Shown here piece after piece: positions 6,056-12,956 of a stretch of DNA of 40,516 bases. The stretch lies in the IMG/VR virus record IMGVR_UViG_3300023284_000693, positions 1 through 40,516 of that record; one strand, written 5' to 3'. How positions within the stretch are numbered: position 1 is the stretch's first letter; every line of letters begins with the position of its first letter. The notes beneath the pieces are model-generated. The model had not been told where the DNA came from. It made no database searches and saw nothing but the letters and a program-made list of their open reading frames with translations. This DNA is from a virus. Both the position numbers and the translations under genes were made by a program.

Positions 6056-6552
6056 AATTATTTTGTTTAACGACCGGTAAAGAAGTGGCCGTAGGCGACA
6101 AGCTTAAAGCAGTATCAGGTGTAGTAGTCGGCTATGAGGTCGAGGTGATAAAAATCACCCCTCCAAGTGGGGAGTACCGAAAGGGGGCCGTCAAATATAA
6201 TGTAATAGAACGAGGGGTAATAAAGCAATACATGCCACCTAACGTCATTGATTGTATCTTTATCCAGAATGATTCGCTGATTACCTCAGTGACCTACGAC
6301 AATGAGAAATCATTGAAGGATACGATCACGGAAATCCTGCTTAAGTTCCTCGCTGATAAACGAGAGGTTCGCAAGATCCTGATAGGCTATAGGGAGTGGG
6401 ACCAGATAAGCCAGCTGAAACATGGACATACTATTGTGCCGTCGAAAGGGAAAGTACCCCCTCATAAATTCCTGGGCATATTGACCGAACGAATTCCGCA
6501 TCGAGAACAGTGTTTGGCGTTCGAACATGGCCCCATGAGGAACGAGAGTTAA
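6052..6552 (+). CDS. Unknown protein, 166 aa
   Basis: Overlaps the previous stop by 4 bp. The N-terminal half (residues 1-75) is beta-rich with Val/Gly strands (VAVGDKLKAVSGVVVGYEVEV), perhaps an SH3-like or KOW-like fold. The C-terminal half has a helix (SLKDTITEILLKFLADKREVRKI). No family recognised. Confidence 0.6.
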   Translation: MKLFCLTTGKEVAVGDKLKAVSGVVVGYEVEVIKITPPSGEYRKGAVKYNVIERGVIKQYMPPNVIDCIFIQNDSLITSVTYDNEKSLKDTITEILLKFLADKREVRKILIGYREWDQISQLKHGHTIVPSKGKVPPHKFLGILTERIPHREQCLAFEHGPMRNES

Positions 6553-6565
6553 ACAAGGTGAAATT

Positions 6566-7048
6566 ATGATATGCTTAGCCAAAGAAATGGATTATACCTT
6601 ATTGGAAATCACCAAGCATTTACCAATGCGCTCAATAGATAAAAATGATGGTCCATATCTCGAACGTTATTACGTTGGGCAGGATAGGCGTGGTGAACAG
6701 ACATGGCTGCATCGTTTTCTGTCGGCAGATGAGGATCAATTTTTGCACTCACATCCATGGTTTGCCGACTCCACAATAATTTGTGGTGGGTATACTGAAG
6801 AGAGTGCGAGAATTGACAGACTTAAGCGTAAAGTCACAGAGCGATTTAGCGTAGGCAACAAGAACATCATTAATCCCTGCACACTGCACAGGATTATCCG
6901 GGTTGATAAATATACATGGACCGTATTGCAGGTTCAACCAGGTCGGCGAAGATGGTATTTCATTGACGGAGAAGGACGGGTCAATGATATGAGTGGTGGA
7001 GAAGGGGAAGACTGGTGGCTGAATCACAAACCGAGAGGGGTCGTATGA
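6566..7048 (+). CDS. Cupin-like phage protein, 160 aa
   Basis: The core WLHRFLSADEDQFLHSHPW (residues 47-65), then IICGGYTEE, then a second half with LHRI...YTWTVLQVQPGRRRWYF, matches the cupin-like small beta-barrel proteins found widely in phages. His49, His61 and His63 could bind a metal. The enzymatic role of this family is not established. Preceded by AAGGTG as ribosome site; overlaps the next gene by 4 bp. Confidence 0.7.
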   Translation: MICLAKEMDYTLLEITKHLPMRSIDKNDGPYLERYYVGQDRRGEQTWLHRFLSADEDQFLHSHPWFADSTIICGGYTEESARIDRLKRKVTERFSVGNKNIINPCTLHRIIRVDKYTWTVLQVQPGRRRWYFIDGEGRVNDMSGGEGEDWWLNHKPRGVV

Positions 7049-7533
7049 GATTAACCGGGCTGACAAAATGGGATGCCAAGGTTCCATGGAAATCGGAATA
7101 CAGAAATGATTTCGAGGCAATGAAAAAACACCTGGCCGAGAAAACCAAACCGGGATTACCCTACAATGCGATGACCATTATGCAGGAACTGAACATCAAT
7201 AATCTGTTTGACATGAATGGCCGGGACAAAAAATGTCTACAACAAGTAATTAAATACCTGGTCATTAATGAGAACTGGCGGATGTGCAGACCCGCTTATT
7301 ATTTTTGCATTGATGAGGGATACAGTAATACTTCTCTCTATGACTTCCTGGACGTGATGATACCACCAGGCTTCCCTTTTTCCCTGGTCAGTGCAGCCAG
7401 GAATATTAAGGGACTCACTGGTGAAGACGTAAAGACGGACACGCTCAGAAAAACGGTAGGAAGATTACGAAAAAAGGGTCGCTTTGTTAAGGTTGACCAT
7501 CGCAGATTCAAACGAACTCACATAGGATACTAG
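7045..7533 (+). CDS. Unknown protein, 162 aa, basic C-terminus
   Basis: ATG 7045 is chosen because it overlaps the previous stop (ATGA) and sits behind AACCGAGAGGGGTC; an upstream in-frame GTG at 7015 lacks these. Predicted helical in the middle (MTIMQELNINNLFDMNGRDKKCLQQVIKYLV). It ends with a possible winged-helix-like basic segment (LRKTVGRLRKKGRFVKVDHRRFKRTH), suggesting nucleic-acid binding. No family recognised. Confidence 0.6.
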   Translation: MRLTGLTKWDAKVPWKSEYRNDFEAMKKHLAEKTKPGLPYNAMTIMQELNINNLFDMNGRDKKCLQQVIKYLVINENWRMCRPAYYFCIDEGYSNTSLYDFLDVMIPPGFPFSLVSAARNIKGLTGEDVKTDTLRKTVGRLRKKGRFVKVDHRRFKRTHIGY

Positions 7534-7535
7534 TT

Positions 7536-7859
7536 ATGGCAACTGTTCTGGAAAAGCAATACAACAAATGGTTACGCAGTGTTTTGAGAGTGCCCAAGTC
7601 ATCAAAAATGCCACTTGTCACTGCTTATCTGTCAATGTTCAGAGGCCAGCGAAATGAAGCACTACGAAGCATTAACAGGCTTCGCAAAACACAATACCAA
7701 ATACGACGATTCAGAGAATGGGAAAGAGGATCTACCAAGCTGCCGTTACCCCTGAAGGCCCACATGCAAGAGGCTGTCATCAAGGCCAGATTCGGTGAGG
7801 TGGGGGTCGATTTACTTCGGCTGCTCGATCTGCAAAGCGACGATCAAAATTTGCTGTGA
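7536..7859 (+). CDS. Basic protein, 107 aa, possibly DNA-binding
   Basis: ATG 7536 follows the previous stop by two bases. Very basic in the first 65 residues (RSINRLRKTQYQIRRFREWERGS...). The pattern Y-Q-I-R-R-F-R-E-W-E-R-G vaguely resembles the recognition-helix end of small HTH proteins, a weak likeness. The last 48 bp overlap the 3' end of the opposing HTH gene, so the two messages would be complementary there. Confidence 0.6.
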   Translation: MATVLEKQYNKWLRSVLRVPKSSKMPLVTAYLSMFRGQRNEALRSINRLRKTQYQIRRFREWERGSTKLPLPLKAHMQEAVIKARFGEVGVDLLRLLDLQSDDQNLL

Positions 7860-8018
7860 TACCAGGAATGCCATGAGCTTTTCCACGGTAGCAGGCCTGG
7901 GGTTTCGTTGCGTACCGGCCATAATATTATAAATCGTTATCCGGGACAGGCCAGTGTGCTCTATGATGAGATGTGGTTTGAAGCTCGCCAGAACCGGCTT
8001 TAATTCTTCAATATCCAT
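7812..8018 (-). CDS. XRE/Cro-like HTH regulator, 68 aa
   Basis: The only minus-strand gene in the early half. ELKPVLASFKPHLIIEHTGLSRITIYNIMAGTQRNPRP (from residue 4) fits a helix-turn-helix of XRE/Cro type: HTGLS before the turn, RITIYNIMAG as recognition helix, and RNPRPATVEKLMAFL as the following helix. Start ATG 8018 has AAAGG ten bases upstream; ATG 8042 would add eight residues but has no ribosome site. It diverges from the gene at 8102, and the 60-bp gap holds a near-palindrome, the usual arrangement of an autoregulated repressor. It is the best candidate in the window for the protein that binds the GGCAC-N8-GTGCC sites, which is not proven. Confidence 0.75.
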   Translation of the reverse strand: MDIEELKPVLASFKPHLIIEHTGLSRITIYNIMAGTQRNPRPATVEKLMAFLVSQQILIVALQIEQPK

Positions 8019-8042
8019 GGCCCTGAAACCTTTGGTTGACAT

Positions 8043-8101
8043 TAATATTAGATGCCAGTATAACTGCCAGGCACATTTTGTCAATCAATGAGGAATATAA
8101 C
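8043..8101. promoter_or_regulatory. Divergent intergenic region with near-palindrome
   Basis: This short gap separates the HTH gene (left, -) and the replication module (right, +). It contains GCCAGT ATA ACTGCC (8054-8068), a dyad with one mismatch, then a lone GGCAC half-site (8070-8074), then the GAGGA ribosome site for 8102. Promoters for both directions must lie here or just inside the genes, but no strong -35/-10 pair is evident. Confidence 0.5.
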
Positions 8102-8635
8102 ATGTCGATAGAACAGACTATTAAAGAGTGTACAGTGGCTATGGTGGCCTTGACTGATGCCCTGGGTAGCAAAGGGGGTGGGGCCAAGACCAAAGCGGCG
8201 GGAGCAATCACAGAGAAGCCAGCAATACAGGCCGCAAGCGGGGGAACGACCGGTATTACCCTTAAAGAACTGAGCGCACTGGTGATATCCGTCGCAGCCC
8301 TTCCTGGGGGCCGGGATACTGTCATAAAAATTCTGGCCAAGGTCAAGGCAGGAAAAGCCCGGGAAGTCCCCAAAACGAAATATGGTGTTGTTGCCAAGGC
8401 ACTTGCTGCTGCATTGGAGAAAGCCCAAAAAGCTGCAGCCGCTGCCAAGGCCAAAAAAGCCGCCGTTGCCAAGGCCAAAAAAGCCAAGGCTGATTTGGAT
8501 GATGATTTAGCTGATTTGGGCGATGACGATTTGGGCGACGATGATTTGGGCGACGGTGATTTGGGCGACGACGATCCTTTTGGCGAAGACGATGACTTGG
8601 GCGACGACGACGATCCCTTTGGCGAAGAGGTCTAG
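8102..8635 (+). CDS. Lys/Ala-rich protein with long acidic tail, 177 aa
   Basis: ATG 8102 has GAGGA upstream; the frame is open further upstream but only through non-coding sequence. Three parts are visible: a helical N-terminal domain (1-110, with LKELSALVISVAALPGGRDTVIKILAKVKAG), a Lys/Ala helix (about 111-143, repeated KAKKA), and an Asp/Gly-rich tail with LGDDD repeats and two DPFGE units. Acidic tails with a final hydrophobic are typical of ssDNA-binding proteins that recruit partners. As first gene of the replication module it could be a replication or recombination accessory. No named family. Confidence 0.65.
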   Translation: MSIEQTIKECTVAMVALTDALGSKGGGAKTKAAGAITEKPAIQAASGGTTGITLKELSALVISVAALPGGRDTVIKILAKVKAGKAREVPKTKYGVVAKALAAALEKAQKAAAAAKAKKAAVAKAKKAKADLDDDLADLGDDDLGDDDLGDGDLGDDDPFGEDDDLGDDDDPFGEEV

Positions 8636-8637
8636 CT

Positions 8638-9849
8638 ATGCGTGAGATCCGCCCTTCCGGTGCAGATACCTGGACAGTTTGTTATGGACAGCCCGCGTAT
8701 GTGGAGTCACTCAACCTTGTTGAGGAACCCAAATTTTATGCAGACGAGGGGACGGCCGCTCACGAAATAGCATCAGACTGTTTGCAAGAAAATGAATCTA
8801 CGTCCAACGTTCGTTTGGGCGACATGATCGCTACTGATAGCGGCGACATCGAGGTAACCATGGAAATGGTTGATGCGGTCGATGCCTATCTGATTGAGAT
8901 CTACAAATCCGCTGAAGACAAAAACCTGATCGTTGAAAAGAAAATTGATTGTTCCGATGTGTTGGGAAAAGGGAGAACTGGCACCGGGGATGCAATCATT
9001 GTCCCATCTGAAGAAACCACTCTAGAAATTCATGACTACAAACATGGGAAAGGTGTTGAGGTTTTCGCGCGCAGAAATAAGCAGATGATGATCTATGGTG
9101 CAGCGTTTATTTTATCCAATCCCTTTTTGGGGCCATTTGATAAAGTAAAATTAACCATCCATCAGCCACGAATTAAAGAAGCACCCGACTCGTGGACTAT
9201 GAGTGTTGAAAAGCTGATGAAGTTCGCAAAGTTTGCTCGTAAGATGGCAAGCAAAGCGGACAATATTATCATCCCAGGTGAAGGTCTTGTGCCAGGTGAG
9301 AAACAATGTTTCTGGTGTCCCGGTAAAGCAACATGTCCAGCTATCCACGAGCAAATTGCCTCGGTATTTGATGATATCGATCCCTTGTTCGACCAAGTTA
9401 ATTTGCCAGACGACAGTGAGGATCTGGCTGAGCGATATGAGAAAGTCAAGCTCGTCCAGATGTGGTGTAAAGCAGTTCTGGCGGCAGGATTTAATGAGCT
9501 GGATCGTGGTGGGGATCTGCCAGGGTATAAACTGATAGAGGGACGGCGTGGTGACAAAAAATGGAAGGACAAGAGGCGAGCCGTGAAAGCACTGACCAGT
9601 ATGCGATTGCGCAAGGATCAAATGTATGAATCAGCGTTGAAATCCCCCACCAAAATATTTAAATTATTGAGTGCGCCACGCATTGAGAAATTAAAGCGTG
9701 CGGAATTGATAGAGCAAAGTCCAGGAAAACCAACCGTGGCAAAAGCTGATGACCCACGTGAGCAAATTTTACGGAAACCGGTATTCGATGATTTAGATAA
9801 TGGGAATCACCTATCAAATCACGGTTTAGATGATGGTATTAATTATTAA
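8638..9849 (+). CDS. DUF2800 PD-(D/E)XK nuclease-like protein, 403 aa
   Basis: Begins with the DUF2800 signature RPSGADTW..C (Cys15) and EGTAAHEIA. The nuclease core follows: GTGDAI with Asp118 and IHDYKHGKG with Asp133 and Lys135 (D...D-x-K). A downstream C-x2-C-x5-C group (CFWCPGKATC, about 224-233) with Cys15 could hold an iron-sulfur cluster as in Cas4/AddB. Family members are phage recombination or DNA-processing exonucleases by homology; activity is inferred. It sits directly before the DUF2815 protein, the usual partner in phage replication modules. Confidence 0.85.
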   Translation: MREIRPSGADTWTVCYGQPAYVESLNLVEEPKFYADEGTAAHEIASDCLQENESTSNVRLGDMIATDSGDIEVTMEMVDAVDAYLIEIYKSAEDKNLIVEKKIDCSDVLGKGRTGTGDAIIVPSEETTLEIHDYKHGKGVEVFARRNKQMMIYGAAFILSNPFLGPFDKVKLTIHQPRIKEAPDSWTMSVEKLMKFAKFARKMASKADNIIIPGEGLVPGEKQCFWCPGKATCPAIHEQIASVFDDIDPLFDQVNLPDDSEDLAERYEKVKLVQMWCKAVLAAGFNELDRGGDLPGYKLIEGRRGDKKWKDKRRAVKALTSMRLRKDQMYESALKSPTKIFKLLSAPRIEKLKRAELIEQSPGKPTVAKADDPREQILRKPVFDDLDNGNHLSNHGLDDGINY

Positions 9850-9865
9850 CAGGAGAGTAGAAACG

Positions 9866-10528
9866 ATGGCCAAGAAAAAAGTACAGATACAATTACGACT
9901 CGATAATATGCGGACGAGTTTTTGCAAAATATGGGAGGCTGAAGGGGTAAAGCCAGGAGACAAACCCGCATTCTCCTGTCACTTTATTTTTGAAGACGGT
10001 GACCCCCAATTGAAAAAAGTCAAACAGGCTGTACGCAAACTTTGTCATGCGAAGTGGGGAAGCAAAAATGGTGACAGTGTATTGCGACAATTGATGAAAA
10101 GGGACTTACTCTGTCTTCACAATGGAAATGACAAGGTGGACGGTGATGGTAAGGTGATGGAGGGTTATGAGGACAAATGGTATATCTCAGCGCGTTCCTA
10201 TGTGCCTCCTACCATTGTTGATCTGAACCCTAAAATTAAGCTGACTGAAGAGGATGGCAAGATTTTTTCTGGTTGCTTCGTTAACTGTTACCTTTCGTTG
10301 TGGGTCCAGACAGGTCAGTATGGCAAGCGAATCAATGCACAAATGCAAGGGGTCCAGTTTCGCAAAACCGGTGATTCCTTCGGTGGTGGTAAAGCGGCTG
10401 ATCCTGGTGTGTTCGACACGTTGGCCGATGAGTTCGCCGAAGATGAAAACTTCATGGATTTTGACAGCGATGATATTGATGATGCTGACAAACTCGTGAC
10501 GGATTTTGACGACGATATACTACTCTAG
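9866..10528 (+). CDS. DUF2815 ssDNA-binding-like protein, 220 aa
   Basis: Chosen ATG 9866 is preceded by AGGAGAG; the longer frame from 9830 overlaps the previous gene. Matches the DUF2815 family of phage ssDNA-binding/annealing-type proteins: SFCKIWEA near the N-terminus, SCHFIFEDGD, the central region YISARSYVPPTIVD, and YLSLWVQTGQYGKRINAQMQGVQF. It ends in an Asp-rich tail (DSDDIDDADKLVTDFDDD), the partner-recruiting tail type of single-strand binding proteins. Likely coats ssDNA at the fork or in annealing recombination with the DUF2800 nuclease. Confidence 0.8.
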   Translation: MAKKKVQIQLRLDNMRTSFCKIWEAEGVKPGDKPAFSCHFIFEDGDPQLKKVKQAVRKLCHAKWGSKNGDSVLRQLMKRDLLCLHNGNDKVDGDGKVMEGYEDKWYISARSYVPPTIVDLNPKIKLTEEDGKIFSGCFVNCYLSLWVQTGQYGKRINAQMQGVQFRKTGDSFGGGKAADPGVFDTLADEFAEDENFMDFDSDDIDDADKLVTDFDDDILL

Positions 10529-10530
10529 AA

Positions 10531-11076
10531 GTGGATGATTTTGGTTGGGTCGATATCGAAACTTACAGCCGGTATGATTTAAAAGAGGTGGGGGCCGATG
10601 TCTATTCGCGCAACTGCGAGATAATCCTGGCGAGCTATGCCTGGGGACTGGACGATATCAATTTGTGGGAGGTGGGACAGAACCCCGCCGAAGTGAAAGA
10701 GATGCTGGCCATGTCCAGGATCAACATCGCTCACAATGTCTGGTTCGAGTTCAACGTCTTTAAACGTGCTGGCTGGTGCAACCGCCCAATTTCCGATTGG
10801 CACTGCACCATGGCCCAGGCTCATGCACATTCACTACCTGGCAAACTCAGCATATTGGGCAAGACATTGGGATTGCCAGACGATCTGCAAAAGAAAGGTG
10901 ACGGTCTCAGACTGATTCGACTTTTTTGCAAACCTCAGCGCGGAGGGGGCAGATTGACCAAATTGGATTTACCCGAAGAGTGGGAACGCTTCAGACAGTA
11001 TGCCATAGGTGATACAGTCACATTACGAGAAGTTTACAAGCGTATGCCGAGGATCAATCTAGATGCGTGTTGCTGA
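10531..11076 (+). CDS. DNA polymerase A, 3'-5' exonuclease part, 181 aa
   Basis: Proofreading domain of phage-type family A DNA polymerase. Exo I is VDIETYS (Asp8, Glu10), Exo II NIAHNVWFEFNVF (about 65-77), and Exo III YAIGD (Tyr157, Asp161). Starts at GTG 10531. The frame stops at 11076, 14 bp into the polymerase ORF, which is in the +1 frame. In relatives the two parts form one protein of about 650-700 residues, so either the enzyme is truly split and coupled, or a single-base frameshift (natural or sequencing) separates it. Confidence 0.85.
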   Translation: MDDFGWVDIETYSRYDLKEVGADVYSRNCEIILASYAWGLDDINLWEVGQNPAEVKEMLAMSRINIAHNVWFEFNVFKRAGWCNRPISDWHCTMAQAHAHSLPGKLSILGKTLGLPDDLQKKGDGLRLIRLFCKPQRGGGRLTKLDLPEEWERFRQYAIGDTVTLREVYKRMPRINLDACC

Positions 11077-12574
11077 ATTCGAAAGAAGCCTATGGCTATT
11101 GGACCAAAAAATAAACAGTCTTGGTTTCATGGTCGATACAGCACTTGCGAAGAAAGCAGCCCTTGCTTGCCAAAAAGAAAAAGTCGAACTGGATGCATTG
11201 GTGGACAAGCTCACACTGGGCAAAATCCAAAGTGCAAACCAGCGTGAAAAGCTCAAAGACTTCCTTTTCACAATCGGCTGTGATCTGCCTAACATGCAAG
11301 CTAAAACAATTGAAGAAGCATTGGATGACGGCGCAAGTGGAGAAATAAAACAATTGCTTGAAGCCCGTCAACGGGTATCCAAATCCAGCACAGCCAAATT
11401 CCTCAGAATTCTATCTGCCATCGGACCCGACGGGCGAATGCGAGGTGGTCTCCAGTTTTGCGGTGCTTCACGCACAGGCCGGTGGGCAGGTAGATTATTT
11501 CAGCCACACAATATACCACGGCCGTCCAGGGTATGGACCGTAGTAAAAACGTGCATCAAGATAATAATGGAAGGCTGGGCTGATGTGGTGACGGATAACG
11601 TACACCAGATGTGTTCTGATATCGGCCGTTCAATTATCATCGCCGCCAAGGGCAAGAAATTACTGGTTGCTGACTACTCCTCGATAGAAGGTCGAGTGTT
11701 ATGCTGGATCGCGGGCGAGATACAAAAGCTTGAAGCATACGCAAATAATGAAGATATGTACGTGCGCACCTATCGCAAGATGTTTGGCTTTGCGGAAACT
11801 ATCGAGATCTCAAAAGACAATCGGCAGAAAGGAAAATGCTTTGAGTTGAGCATGGGTTATGAAGGTGGAGTAGATGCCCTGGTCCAGTCGGCCAAGACCT
11901 ATAGCGTAGACTTGGATCAACTCGGCCATGGTACATGGATACATGCACCCGGGCACATCAAAAACAGAGCCAATAAAAACTATGCATTTGCCATCATACG
12001 AAACGATCCTGCTTTGAGAGTAGGTAAAAAAATGTACATCCAACTGGAATGTGCAAAACTGATTTGGCGAAGCACCTCACCCCGCACAGTCAAGCTATGG
12101 AAAACTTTGAACGGTGTCGCCATTGCTGCTATTGAGAATCCAGGTAAACGATATCGTGCAGCAAAATGCATGTTTATCATGGTGGGGGATACGTTGGCGA
12201 TAAAATTGCCGTCAGGGCGCTGCCTGCTTTATTCTCGTCCACGGGTCCACATAGAGAAAAAGAAGAGCAAGCGCAAGACCATCACATATCAGGGTGTTTA
12301 TGGTGGCCGTGAGAACCTGTATGGGGGAAAGCTGGCCGAGAACATCACATCGGCTATCTCTCGTGACATTCTTGGCTATGCCATGCTCAAGGTGGACCAG
12401 GCAGGCTTTCCAATTGTACTGACCGTTCACGATGAAATTATCGCCGAGGTGTGGCGAAAAGGAGCGCTGACCCTTAAAAAAATGATTGCTTTAATGCTGG
12501 AAATACCACGTTGGGCTATGGGCATACCACTAGCCATTGAGGGTTACCAGGATGTACGATACTACAAAAAATGA
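11063..12574 (+). CDS. DNA polymerase A, polymerase part, 503 aa
   Basis: Carries the palm and fingers of a family A polymerase: motif A ADYSSIEGRVLCWIAGE (about 202-218), motif B RQKGKCFELSMGYEGG (about 253-268) and motif C VHDEI (about 455-459) with the catalytic Asp residues. The N-terminal EFERSLWLLDQKINSLGFMVD is the usual linker that follows the exonuclease domain in single-chain relatives. ATG 11063 lies 14 bp before the exonuclease stop, without its own strong ribosome site, so translation would need coupling or frameshifting. It is the replicative polymerase of this phage. Confidence 0.9.
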   Translation: MRVAEFERSLWLLDQKINSLGFMVDTALAKKAALACQKEKVELDALVDKLTLGKIQSANQREKLKDFLFTIGCDLPNMQAKTIEEALDDGASGEIKQLLEARQRVSKSSTAKFLRILSAIGPDGRMRGGLQFCGASRTGRWAGRLFQPHNIPRPSRVWTVVKTCIKIIMEGWADVVTDNVHQMCSDIGRSIIIAAKGKKLLVADYSSIEGRVLCWIAGEIQKLEAYANNEDMYVRTYRKMFGFAETIEISKDNRQKGKCFELSMGYEGGVDALVQSAKTYSVDLDQLGHGTWIHAPGHIKNRANKNYAFAIIRNDPALRVGKKMYIQLECAKLIWRSTSPRTVKLWKTLNGVAIAAIENPGKRYRAAKCMFIMVGDTLAIKLPSGRCLLYSRPRVHIEKKKSKRKTITYQGVYGGRENLYGGKLAENITSAISRDILGYAMLKVDQAGFPIVLTVHDEIIAEVWRKGALTLKKMIALMLEIPRWAMGIPLAIEGYQDVRYYKK

Positions 12575-12587
12575 GAAAGGATATTTT

Positions 12588-12947
12588 ATGAAACTGACAA
12601 GAGTTGCAATGACTATTACCTTCACCCCGGTTATTGGTGACGGTTTCGAAATTAACAAAGATACACACTTGAAGCAATTCAAGGAAATGTTGTGGAGATC
12701 GGCCCAGAATAAAACCGCTGATGAATTCAGGGAGGACTTGACCATCTGGCAAACCATGCACGGTTTTGTTGAGGAAGAAGACGTGACGGCTAAAAGTGTT
12801 GAACAGGTAGATCGCGCACTTGTTCACCATATGCAAGTGGATTGCGCCAGGGAAGTTTTAACTTCCGCCGCAACCGTTAAAGCAATGCTGAATACTTTTG
12901 CTCAATTAAGTGCAGACGCGTCAGAAGATCCAAATCAAATAAACTGA
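12588..12947 (+). CDS. Unknown protein in replication module, 119 aa
   Basis: ATG 12588 has AGAAAGG upstream. N-terminal strand (MKLTRVAMTITFTPVIGDGFEI), then an acidic, mostly helical protein (EFREDLTIWQTMHGFVEEEDV, VDRALVHHMQVDCAREVLTSAATVKAML). Lies between the DNA polymerase and primase-helicase genes, so a replication accessory role is plausible. No family recognised. Confidence 0.6.
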   Translation: MKLTRVAMTITFTPVIGDGFEINKDTHLKQFKEMLWRSAQNKTADEFREDLTIWQTMHGFVEEEDVTAKSVEQVDRALVHHMQVDCAREVLTSAATVKAMLNTFAQLSADASEDPNQIN

Positions 12948-12956
12948 GTTTCGATT

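Noticed and set aside
9151-9621. - strand frames opposite the DUF2800 gene
   Set aside because: Antisense shadows; the + strand has all family motifs.
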